Source: Stygiobacter sp. RIFOXYC2_FULL_38_25
GTDB lineage: Bacteria; Bacteroidota; Ignavibacteria; Ignavibacteriales; Melioribacteraceae
Assembly: GCA_001803165.1 (NCBI GenBank)
Contig: MHAZ01000009.1
Location: forward strand, 62,001 to 126,000
DNA length: 64,000 nucleotides
Direction: 5' to 3'
The notes beneath the pieces were generated by a model. It was not told where the DNA came from. It ran no database searches and saw only the letters and a list, made by a program, of their open reading frames with translations. Both the position numbers and the translations under genes were made by a program. Of the stretch, positions 1-8,315 are shown one piece after another (position 1 is the stretch's first letter; every line of letters begins with the position of its first letter).

Positions 1-2151
1 GTAAATGCTGGATATAATCCATTCCCTTATGATAGAATGAGAATTATTTTGCCTATCGGTGGCTCGACAGGAAATGGTGCGGGCGATTATTATTTCAAGT
101 TTAGTTCTGCTTCCGGCAATACTAGATTTAACGGCTACCTTTACAATATTTACACGGAAACAAATGCAAAGGGTTGGCAAAGTCTAGACGATACAACTGA
201 GGTGGAGCCAAATGGGGGTGGTGATTGCTCTCAAGGGAATAATAATATCTCCTTAGGCAGAAATTTTAACGCAACTATAGAAAATGGCACTTCGTGTGGA
301 ACCGACGAGTTTCATCTAAATTTAGCATCTTCGGATTATAATTCTGCGGGCGATACAATTTTTATTTATATAAGCAAAAGAGGTTCAAGCGATTATTCGG
401 ATGTGAGACCATATGGAATTTGGGCGGGTGCTAGAGGCGCAGATATTGCCAGTGAATTGCAATATCAAACTTATACCAATTTTAATAGTTTACCTAGCGG
501 ACAAGGAGGAATGAACTTTGAAAATTTCAAACCGAACAACACAAATACAACTAAACTAGATGGCGATTGGGACTGGCTCTGGTTTTTTTATGATTACGAT
601 CAGAGCATTGCTAGTACAAAAACCGCATTGTTTGATTGGACACGTTGGCTCTGGAATGATGTTGGCATTAGGGGCTTAAGAATGGATGCCGTAAAACATT
701 TCCCGTACGAATTTGTTGGAGACTTGCTTGATAATCTACATGATAATTCAATTGATCCGGGAATGGTTGTTGGTGAGTTTTATGACAGCGGCGTCAACAA
801 TCTAAAGTATTGGATTCAGCAAGTTTATACTTACATGAATGCCGGAACTTCCTCCGCAATACAAGTCCGGCTTTTTGATTTTGCCTTGAGGCAAGCACTT
901 AAAGACGCGTGTGATTCTTACGGTAATGATGTCCGCAATGTCTTTAGCTCAGGGTTGGTAGATGGCGGTTCTATGAGCGGATCGAACGCGGTTACATTTC
1001 TAAATAATCATGATTTTAGAGATGAGGGGCAGGCAATTCAGAATGATCCGATATTGGCTTATGCTTACATTTTAACAAATAATCAAATTGGTATTCCGTG
1101 CGTGTTCTATCCGGATTATTATAATGTTACAAGTTTTTCGAATACAAATCTTCACACAAAAATTGATAAACTTATAGAAGTTCACAAAAATTATATATAT
1201 GGGGCAAGTTCAAGAGATTATTTAACAAGTACTTCAACTTCCTATAATCCGGTTTTTACCACCGGTGGTGCAACAACTTCATTAATTTATCAGTTGCGGG
1301 GAGCGAACTCCGGTAAGGATGTAATAGTTGCAATTAATTTTGCCGGAACAGCACTTGATTGCTGGATTGGTGTTAATACATCATCCTTACCTGAAAGCGC
1401 TACTTTAGGAGATCAAATTGGAAACGCGACTCTATCAACATTAACTGTGTCTGGTGGTAGAGTAAATATTAAAATTCCATCAAGAAGCTACGCTGTATGG
1501 GTTGAGGATGTTACGGCACTTCCAGTTGAGCTTACTGAGTTTAATATTTCAAGAGATGGGAATGTAATTAAGCTGAATTGGGAAACTGCAACAGAAGTAA
1601 ACAATTACGGTTTTGAAATAGAGCGATTAGCAATTAGCTCGTCTCGCCTTCGACGAGTCGAAGCGGGCAATCAGCCTTCAGTTGAGAGCCAAAATCTGAA
1701 CGCTGAAAGCTGGGCGAAGCTCGGCTTCGTTCAAGGGCACGGCAACAGCAATTCGCCTAAGGATTATTCATTCGTGGATAATATTTATCAAAACAGTATT
1801 TACTCATACAGACTAAAGCAAATAGATTTTGATGGTAAGTATGAATATAGCGATGTTAAAAACGTTGAAATAAATGACCTCGATGAAAAATTAGTTCTTG
1901 AGCAGAATTACCCAAATCCATTTAATCCCAAAACGAAAATTAGTTTCATAGTGGATAGAGAAGGGATTGTTTCTTTGAGAATTTTTAACCAACTAGGACA
2001 ATTAATTTCGGAAGTGTTTAACGGATTAGCTCTACAGAATAAAAAATATGAAGTTGAATTAGATGGTTCAAAATTTAGTAGCGGCGTTTATTTCTACCAG
2101 CTTATTTCTGGCAATAAAAGGATTGTTAAACAGATGATGATTCTTAAATGA
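1..2151 (+). CDS. Secreted GH13 alpha-amylase-like protein with T9SS sorting domain (5' partial)
   Basis: The reading frame is open from the first base, so the gene starts upstream; the ATG at 37 is internal. Three GH13 signatures are visible: GLRMDAVKHF with the nucleophile Asp at 685-687, VVGEF with the acid/base Glu at 775-777, and NNHD with the third Asp at 1012-1014. A beta-sandwich-like segment ends near 1520. It is followed by a region typical of Bacteroidota surface proteins (LPVELTEF, then YNYPNPFNP-like QNYPNPFNPKTKISF) and a C-terminal type IX sorting domain. The product should cleave alpha-1,4-glucans outside the cell. The segment encoded around 1630-1710 looks like an in-frame insertion of a palindromic repeat. 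Family assignment is firm; exact substrate is not known. Confidence 0.88.
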   Translation, partial: VNAGYNPFPYDRMRIILPIGGSTGNGAGDYYFKFSSASGNTRFNGYLYNIYTETNAKGWQSLDDTTEVEPNGGGDCSQGNNNISLGRNFNATIENGTSCGTDEFHLNLASSDYNSAGDTIFIYISKRGSSDYSDVRPYGIWAGARGADIASELQYQTYTNFNSLPSGQGGMNFENFKPNNTNTTKLDGDWDWLWFFYDYDQSIASTKTALFDWTRWLWNDVGIRGLRMDAVKHFPYEFVGDLLDNLHDNSIDPGMVVGEFYDSGVNNLKYWIQQVYTYMNAGTSSAIQVRLFDFALRQALKDACDSYGNDVRNVFSSGLVDGGSMSGSNAVTFLNNHDFRDEGQAIQNDPILAYAYILTNNQIGIPCVFYPDYYNVTSFSNTNLHTKIDKLIEVHKNYIYGASSRDYLTSTSTSYNPVFTTGGATTSLIYQLRGANSGKDVIVAINFAGTALDCWIGVNTSSLPESATLGDQIGNATLSTLTVSGGRVNIKIPSRSYAVWVEDVTALPVELTEFNISRDGNVIKLNWETATEVNNYGFEIERLAISSSRLRRVEAGNQPSVESQNLNAESWAKLGFVQGHGNSNSPKDYSFVDNIYQNSIYSYRLKQIDFDGKYEYSDVKNVEINDLDEKLVLEQNYPNPFNPKTKISFIVDREGIVSLRIFNQLGQLISEVFNGLALQNKKYEVELDGSKFSSGVYFYQLISGNKRIVKQMMILK
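1630..1710 (+). repeat. Palindromic element inserted in frame in the GH13 gene
   Basis: A GC-richer stretch includes the palindrome CTTCGAC-GA-GTCGAAG at 1648-1663. It lies between the codons for FEIERLAIS and those for WAKLGFVQG, where related sorting-domain proteins usually have only a few residues. The order TCTCGCCT...GAAGCGGG...TCAGC recurs, reverse complemented, in the insertion at 40261-40291. Exact borders are estimated. Confidence 0.5.
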
Positions 2152-2158
2152 AAATCAA

Positions 2159-3445
2159 TTGTGGGTGACGAGTTTGGATGTAAAACAGAATACAAATTCT
2201 AACCGTGTTTTGTTTAAGAACATTACTGCTTTTTCATTTTTACAATTAATGAATTATGCTTTTCCACTTTTAACCATTCCATATGTTGTTCGTGTATTAG
2301 GAGTTGAAAAATTTGGGCTTGTCAGTTTTGTTGCCGCATTTGTTAATTACTTCACATTACTAACCGATTTCGGCTTTAACTTTTCTGCAACAAGATCAAT
2401 TTCCATTAATCGAGATAATCCAAACCGGATTACAGAAATTCTGTTCTCGGTCTATACAATTAAAGCTATATTATTTATCCTTTCAAGCATACTTTTCTTA
2501 CTCACAATATTATTTGTCCCGGTTTTAAATTCTGAAAAAGAATTATGCTTAGTTAGCTATTTATCAGTACTAGGCACTATGCTTCTACCTCAGTGGTACT
2601 TTCAAGGTGTAGGAAAAATGTCAGTAATCACTTGGGTTACTTTTTGTGTAAGGATAACCACAGTCATCTTGATTTTTGTGTTAGTTCACACTGTCACCGA
2701 TTATAAGGTTTATGCATTCCTTAATAGTGCTGGGGGAGTATTAATAGGATTTTTAACATTTCTATTTGTTATAAAGAATTTAAGGAAAAACCAACCTTTT
2801 AACGGAACTACTTTTTTTAGTGTTTTGAAGGAGGGAAGCGTAATGTTTATTTCCAATGCTTCTATCAACCTTTACACGTCTTCAAATACTTTTATTTTAG
2901 GATTATTTGCATCACCTACAATAGTTGGCTATTGGGCGGCTGCTGATAAAATTAGGATAGCAATACAAGGTATTCTATCCCCAATTACTCAAGGCTTCTA
3001 TCCTCATTTGGCTCATCTTTTTTCACAGTCGCGAGAGAAAGCAATAGAGTTTATTAAGAAGAGTTTTTTGCCAATTGGTATAATTGGCTTCATAGTTTCA
3101 CTTTCACTACTATTATTTGCTGAACCAATTTCGTTATTACTTCTTGGAAAAGAATTCGTTAATTCATTAATTCTCGTTAAGATAATTTCTTTCTTGCCAT
3201 TTGTTATATTATTAAGCAATTTTTTTGGAATACAAATTTTGCTAAATCTTAATGGAAGCAGAGAGTTTAGTTTTACTGTTTTTATAGCGGGAATATTCAA
3301 TTTAATATTATCATTCATTATGGTTCCAAAATTACTTGCGATTGGAACAGCAATCTCTGTTTTGATGACAGAAGTAATTGTAACCTTATTAATGATATAC
3401 TTCGCTCAAAGAAGATTAAGGATTGAAGGGAATAACGAAATTTGA
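2159..3445 (+). CDS. Oligosaccharide flippase (Wzx/MATE-like)
   Basis: A 428-residue, very hydrophobic protein with about 12 membrane segments and an N-terminal region (FSFLQLMNYAFPLLTIPYVV) typical of the polysaccharide biosynthesis/flippase family. It probably moves a lipid-linked glycan unit across the inner membrane. It lies 7 bases after the amylase gene and its stop overlaps the next gene by 4 bases, heading a run of glycan genes. No ATG is near the N-terminus; TTG at 2159 or GTG at 2165 are the best starts, so the first residues are uncertain. Confidence 0.85.
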   Translation: MWVTSLDVKQNTNSNRVLFKNITAFSFLQLMNYAFPLLTIPYVVRVLGVEKFGLVSFVAAFVNYFTLLTDFGFNFSATRSISINRDNPNRITEILFSVYTIKAILFILSSILFLLTILFVPVLNSEKELCLVSYLSVLGTMLLPQWYFQGVGKMSVITWVTFCVRITTVILIFVLVHTVTDYKVYAFLNSAGGVLIGFLTFLFVIKNLRKNQPFNGTTFFSVLKEGSVMFISNASINLYTSSNTFILGLFASPTIVGYWAAADKIRIAIQGILSPITQGFYPHLAHLFSQSREKAIEFIKKSFLPIGIIGFIVSLSLLLFAEPISLLLLGKEFVNSLILVKIISFLPFVILLSNFFGIQILLNLNGSREFSFTVFIAGIFNLILSFIMVPKLLAIGTAISVLMTEVIVTLLMIYFAQRRLRIEGNNEI

Positions 3446-4545
3446 AGTATGATTACTTCATAGTAGGAGCCGGGTTTGCCGGAGCTGTAATGGCTGAACG
3501 GATTGCTTCTCAGCTCAACAAGAAAGTTTTAGTTGTAGAAAAACGTAATCATATTGGCGGCAACGCTTATGATGAATATGATGAACATGGAATTCTAGTC
3601 CACCGCTACGGTCCGCATATTTTTCATACAAACAGTAAAGAAGTATTTGATTATTTATCTCAGTTTACCGAATGGCGGTTTTACGAGCACAAAGTATTGG
3701 CAAAGATTGGAAAGGAACTGTATCCGATTCCCATTAACCGACTAACATTAAATAAGTTATATAAATTAAATCTAACTAGCGAAAAGGAAGTAGCCGAGTA
3801 TTATGATAGTGTCCGCGAGAATCGCTATCCGGTAAAGAATTCGGAAGATATAATAGTTAACCAAGTAGGCGTTGATCTGTTTGAGAAGTTTTTTAAAAAT
3901 TATACAAAGAAACAGTGGAACTTAGAACCAAAGGAATTAGCACCGTCAGTTTGCGGTAGAATTCCGGTTCGTACGAATGATGATTGCCGGTATTTCACAG
4001 ATAAGTATCAGTTCATGCCGAAAGAAGGTTATACAAAAATGTTTGAGCTGATGTTGAAGCATAAAAACATTGAGATACTTTTGAATACTGATTACAAATC
4101 TGTTGTTGATGGAATAGAATATGATAAGATGATTTACTCCGGACCGATAGATTACTTTTTTGATTATAAGTATGGGAAATTGCCATATAGATCAATTAGA
4201 TTTGAGTGGGAAACATACAAGAGAGAGTATTATCACTTTGCTGCGGTAGTTAATCACGTAGATTTTGATATACCATTTACGAGAGTAACAGAGTACAAAT
4301 ATCTTACTGAGCAAAGTTCAGTTTATACCTCAATTTCGAAAGAATATCCGCAATTGGAAGGTGAACCGTATTATCCAGTACATACGGAAAAGAATAAAAA
4401 ATTATTTAATGCATATTATGAAGAAACTAAAATGTTAAAAAATGTATTGTTTTGTGGCAGACTAGGAGTATATAAATATTATAACATGGATCAAGTAGTT
4501 GCGAATTCGTTAAAAATATTTAAAACAATAATTCGAGTAGTATAG
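3442..4545 (+). CDS. glf: UDP-galactopyranose mutase
   Basis: Converts UDP-galactopyranose to UDP-galactofuranose using reduced FAD. The N-terminus has the dinucleotide-binding motif VGAGFAGAVMAE followed by VVEKRNHIGGNAYD. Family motifs YGPHIFHT, NRLTLNKLY, FFKNYTKKQWNL and PVRTNDDCRYF are present. Length (367 residues) is normal. It uses a TTG start that overlaps the flippase stop by 4 bases. It implies that the glycan made by the neighbouring transferases contains galactofuranose. Confidence 0.95.
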   Translation: MKYDYFIVGAGFAGAVMAERIASQLNKKVLVVEKRNHIGGNAYDEYDEHGILVHRYGPHIFHTNSKEVFDYLSQFTEWRFYEHKVLAKIGKELYPIPINRLTLNKLYKLNLTSEKEVAEYYDSVRENRYPVKNSEDIIVNQVGVDLFEKFFKNYTKKQWNLEPKELAPSVCGRIPVRTNDDCRYFTDKYQFMPKEGYTKMFELMLKHKNIEILLNTDYKSVVDGIEYDKMIYSGPIDYFFDYKYGKLPYRSIRFEWETYKREYYHFAAVVNHVDFDIPFTRVTEYKYLTEQSSVYTSISKEYPQLEGEPYYPVHTEKNKKLFNAYYEETKMLKNVLFCGRLGVYKYYNMDQVVANSLKIFKTIIRVV

Positions 4546-5513
4546 TGACAAGTCAGTCAAAGATTTGCGCTGTTGTAGTAACTTATAATAGAATTGAACT
4601 GTTAAAACTGTGCATTGAGTCTTTGAAGAAACAAACAAGATCTTTAGATGAGATACTAATAATTAATAATTCAAGCACAGACGGAACCGAAGAATGGTTA
4701 GAAAAACAGAAAGATTTAATCTTTATTACACAAGAGAATACTGGAGGAGCAGGAGGCTTTCATACTGGGATTAAAACAGCATACGAAAAAGGATTTGATT
4801 GGATTTGGTGTATGGATGATGATTCAATGCCGTTTCCCGCGACATTATACACCCTTTTGAAATATTCTAAGAAAAAATATGCTGCTGTTTGCCCACTTGT
4901 GATTGATTTAAAAAACAATATGATTGCAGATCAAAGAGGATATTTAAATAAAGGATTTATAAAACTTTATTCATTACAAAGTGCCATAAACATTAACGAT
5001 ATATTATATAAGGCAGAAATAGATATTGATTTGACTTCATTTGTAGGACCACTTATTAATACAGCTGCCGTAAAAAGTATCGGTTTACCAAAAAACGAAT
5101 ATTTTATTCATAATGACGATATGGAATATTCACTAAGACTTAGGCAGTTCGGAAATATTATGTTAATTCCTTCTGCTAAGATTATCCACAAGGCTGAGGG
5201 AGATAGTGAAATTATAAGTATACATTTTATGGGAAAAACGCTTTATCGTAAATCATTTCAACAATATTGGATCAAGTATTACACCTTAAGAAATTTTTTT
5301 GCTACTCTAAAGCTACATTATCCAAATGAGATCTCAGCTTATTTATCGATAGTATTAACAACGCTAAAAGAACTAATACAAATAATACTGTTCGATAGTT
5401 ATAAGTTGAAAAGGATAAGAATTGTACTAGTCGCAATGTATGATGGTATAACGAATCGATTCGATCGGAAATTAAACATAGTTAAAGAGATTATGTACTC
5501 AAAACAAAAATGA
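4545..5513 (+). CDS. GT2 glycosyltransferase, probable galactofuranosyltransferase
   Basis: A GT-A fold family 2 transferase of 322 residues. The start AVVVTYNRIELLKLCIESL, the nucleotide-sugar segment ENTGGAGGF and the DXD-type metal site WCMDDDS near residue 92 are clear. The NTGGAGGF form is common in galactofuranosyl and rhamnosyl transferases, and the gene directly follows glf, with the GTG start sharing one base with the glf stop. Transfer of galactofuranose is therefore inferred, not shown. A hydrophobic stretch near the C-terminus may attach it to the membrane. Confidence 0.85.
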   Translation: MTSQSKICAVVVTYNRIELLKLCIESLKKQTRSLDEILIINNSSTDGTEEWLEKQKDLIFITQENTGGAGGFHTGIKTAYEKGFDWIWCMDDDSMPFPATLYTLLKYSKKKYAAVCPLVIDLKNNMIADQRGYLNKGFIKLYSLQSAININDILYKAEIDIDLTSFVGPLINTAAVKSIGLPKNEYFIHNDDMEYSLRLRQFGNIMLIPSAKIIHKAEGDSEIISIHFMGKTLYRKSFQQYWIKYYTLRNFFATLKLHYPNEISAYLSIVLTTLKELIQIILFDSYKLKRIRIVLVAMYDGITNRFDRKLNIVKEIMYSKQK

Positions 5514-6442
5514 AAGTAATAAATAAACCGAAAATATCGATCATTTTAACTACTTATAATGGTCAACGATTTATTAAAGACACGATAGATAGCATATTAA
5601 AACAAACTCTTTCAGATTTCCAATTTATAATAGTAAATGACGGCTCTGTTGACGAAACTGAAAAAATAATTTTATCGATTAATGATGATCGGATAGAGTA
5701 CTACTTGATAGATCATGTAGGGCATGCAAACGCATTGAATTATGGATTATCAAAATGTAAAGCTGAACTTACATCAATAATCGACCATGACGATATCGCT
5801 TCCTCGGAGAAATTTCAAATGCAGTTTGACTTATTCAATAAAAATAATAATGTTGGAGTCATAGGAACCGTATACTCAGTGATTAATGAAAAAGGGAAAG
5901 TACTGAATAGAATTAATGTTCCCTTGGTGAATATTGAAATCAAAGAAAAGCTTCTTTATAGAGATGTTATTTGTCATTCGGGTGTTATGTATAAAACAAA
6001 ACTAATAAAAGATGCGGGTGGCTATAATCAAAAATATGATGTTGCTTCTGATTACGAACTATGGCTACGTATTGTGAATAAAACCGAATTTTTTAATATA
6101 GGAGAATGTTTAATGAGAATTAGAAGGCATAAATTATCGCAAACTAGTCCATTAAAAAGTTTTAAGAACAATAATAAATGCGCGCTTTTAGTTTTGAACG
6201 ATCATTCTTGTTTAGTCCCGATAGAAAAAATGTATGTTAAAGCAATTTGGGAAATAATATATGGAGATGTAAAAGTTGGCAGAAACAGATTGTTAAGTGA
6301 AATATGTAAATCCATTACTCCATTTGGTACCAAATTTAAATATCTTATTCTATCTTTATTGAATAGAAGGGCTATTAATTTCTATTTTTATTTTAACCCA
6401 CTAAGAAGAATTAATGCTTTAGTAAAAAGAACTAACCAATGA
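5510..6442 (+). CDS. GT2 glycosyltransferase
   Basis: A second family 2 transferase, 310 residues, with KISIILTTYNGQRFIKDTI at the N-terminus, VNDGSVDETE, and the metal-binding DHDD near residue 94. The acceptor-side motif SDYELWLRI is also typical. The ATG overlaps the previous stop by 4 bases (ATGA), so translation is probably coupled. Donor sugar and linkage cannot be read from the sequence. Confidence 0.88.
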   Translation: MKVINKPKISIILTTYNGQRFIKDTIDSILKQTLSDFQFIIVNDGSVDETEKIILSINDDRIEYYLIDHVGHANALNYGLSKCKAELTSIIDHDDIASSEKFQMQFDLFNKNNNVGVIGTVYSVINEKGKVLNRINVPLVNIEIKEKLLYRDVICHSGVMYKTKLIKDAGGYNQKYDVASDYELWLRIVNKTEFFNIGECLMRIRRHKLSQTSPLKSFKNNNKCALLVLNDHSCLVPIEKMYVKAIWEIIYGDVKVGRNRLLSEICKSITPFGTKFKYLILSLLNRRAINFYFYFNPLRRINALVKRTNQ

Positions 6443-7173
6443 TTGACTTGATCGTTAAAAATATAAATATAAATACAATACAAAATATCTTAACAAATAA
6501 TCAGTTTTATGCTGAACCTATTCAATATTTAGATTTCAATGTTGCAAATTACTTTTATGAGGAAAGTTTGGACAAAAATATGCTAAAGGATATTATACTT
6601 TATCCAGATTCAACAGCGGTATATATATACCTAAAATATTTTAAAGGATTTACAAATAGTAAAATCACAAGTACAGATTTACAAAATGACATTTTACATG
6701 AATTAAATAATAGATCTAAATCGATATTCCTCTTTGGTGATAAAGATAGTGTACTACTAAAAATTGTTAAAGCAATCAACATAATATACCCAAACATAAC
6801 TGTTAATGGAGTACATAATGGATATATTTATGACAATAAAGATGTCATAATAAAAATCAATAAGTCTAATTCAGACGTATTATTAGTAGGATTAGGTGCT
6901 GGGAGGCAAGAAAAATGGATTTTAGAAAATCGACATTCGATAAATACAAAAGTAGTAATGAATGTAGGAGGTTGGTTTAGATATCTGTCCGGTGAGAAGA
7001 CTCGTGCACCATTATTCATAAGAAAAATTAACCTTGAGTGGTTATTCAAATTAATTGTAGAGTTTCCCCGGGTTTGGCGAAGGTATTTTTGGGGGATCCC
7101 CAAATTTTATTATCGCGTCCTAACTAAGAAAATTATTTTGGATTACAAGTGCAATGAGAATTCTATTCTTTAA
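6439..7173 (+). CDS. WecG/TagA/CpsF family glycosyltransferase (GT26)
   Basis: The C-terminal half has the GT26 hallmarks: LLVGLGAGRQEKWILEN, the Gly-rich MNVGGWFRYLSGEKTRAP and the basic tail LEWLFKLIVEFPRVWRRYF. Members add N-acetylmannosamine or a related sugar to a lipid-linked acceptor early in wall or capsule glycan assembly. The N-terminal half is more divergent than usual, but 244 residues is a normal length. The start overlaps the previous gene by 4 bases, and its 3' end overlaps the next by 20 bases. Confidence 0.85.
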   Translation: MIDLIVKNININTIQNILTNNQFYAEPIQYLDFNVANYFYEESLDKNMLKDIILYPDSTAVYIYLKYFKGFTNSKITSTDLQNDILHELNNRSKSIFLFGDKDSVLLKIVKAINIIYPNITVNGVHNGYIYDNKDVIIKINKSNSDVLLVGLGAGRQEKWILENRHSINTKVVMNVGGWFRYLSGEKTRAPLFIRKINLEWLFKLIVEFPRVWRRYFWGIPKFYYRVLTKKIILDYKCNENSIL

Positions 7174-8302
7174 TGAATCAACTGTGACAAAAGGCGGAAT
7201 TGATACTGTAATTAACTCTGAGATAAATGCTCTAGGAGCTAAGGGAATTGAAACTCGACTTCTGGAGATCAGCCACAAGGAACTGCTTAATAAATCATAT
7301 TTTGATAAAACTAATCTTTTTTTAAATAGAAAAAAGAAAATAGAAATAATCAGAAAGCAGTTAGAGTCCTTTAAGCCTAATATCATTCACATACATAATT
7401 CGTATCCGTTTTTCAGAGAAAATATCTGGTCGGATTCAGCTTTCGACAATGTTAAAAAAGTTTTTCATCTTCATAATTTTTATCCAATTTGCCCAAACTC
7501 TTTTTTCTACACTTCGGGTGCAATATGCAGCGATTGTTTAACAAACAATGGTTATTCTAAAGCAATAAAATATGCTTGTTATGATAACTCCAAACTTAAG
7601 ACTTGGCTTACAACTATAAATAGAACAAAGCCTAGAGAATGGTTGGAAAATTCCTTAAAAATTGATCGTTATATTGCCGTTAGTAAATTCTTGTTTGACA
7701 AGTATTTGGAGTTTGGGCTTGATCGGTCGAAAATTACTGAAATACCAAACGGGTTAGAATTTGATAAAAGTGTTATTTATGACCCTAACGGAAGTTACGT
7801 TTTATTTCTAGGTAATATCGTTTTGTCGAAAGGCATTGAAATAGTATTTCAACTCGCTGTGATGAATCCTGAAATGAAGTTTGTTATTGCGGGAGTAGGT
7901 AGAGATTTAGAATTTATTAAAATAAAATACAGAGGCTTGAGTAATGTTGAATATGTTGGCTTCGTCGAAAATGAAGTTAAAGTTAGGCTAATTAAGAATT
8001 CCAAACTGTTATTATTTCCTGTACAAAGCTGGGAAGCTTTTGGATTAGCGGCGCTCGAATCTTTAATTTGTGGAAAGCCTGTAGTGACTTCAGGGCTCGG
8101 AGCAACATCTGAACTGATAGTGGATGGGGAAAACGGAATTATTGTAAAATCAAATAAGATAGAAGAATATGACAGAGCGATTAAAAAGATATGGAATGTT
8201 GTGATGCATTATTCAAATGATACGTGGCAAATACATTTGGAAAAATATACACTTGCAAAACACGTAAATAGTTTGGTTGATTTATACCATAATGTATTAT
8301 AG
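7154..8302 (+). CDS. GT4 glycosyltransferase
   Basis: A GT-B fold family 4 transferase of 382 residues. The acceptor domain begins MRILFFNESTVTKGGIDTV. The donor domain has LFLGNIVLSKGIE and the nucleotide-sugar motif SWEAFGLAALESLICGKPVV with its E-x7-E pattern. A Cys cluster in the middle (PICPNSFFYTSGAICSDC) is seen in some GT4 relatives. It is the last gene of the overlapping glycan set; a 13-base gap separates it from the C25 protease gene. Confidence 0.88.
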   Translation: MRILFFNESTVTKGGIDTVINSEINALGAKGIETRLLEISHKELLNKSYFDKTNLFLNRKKKIEIIRKQLESFKPNIIHIHNSYPFFRENIWSDSAFDNVKKVFHLHNFYPICPNSFFYTSGAICSDCLTNNGYSKAIKYACYDNSKLKTWLTTINRTKPREWLENSLKIDRYIAVSKFLFDKYLEFGLDRSKITEIPNGLEFDKSVIYDPNGSYVLFLGNIVLSKGIEIVFQLAVMNPEMKFVIAGVGRDLEFIKIKYRGLSNVEYVGFVENEVKVRLIKNSKLLLFPVQSWEAFGLAALESLICGKPVVTSGLGATSELIVDGENGIIVKSNKIEEYDRAIKKIWNVVMHYSNDTWQIHLEKYTLAKHVNSLVDLYHNVL

Positions 8303-8315
8303 ATCGAGTTAGAAA

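Noticed and set aside
3013-3318. Minus-strand frame inside the flippase gene, and similar antisense frames elsewhere
   Set aside because: They mirror real genes on the other strand and show no own start signals or domains.
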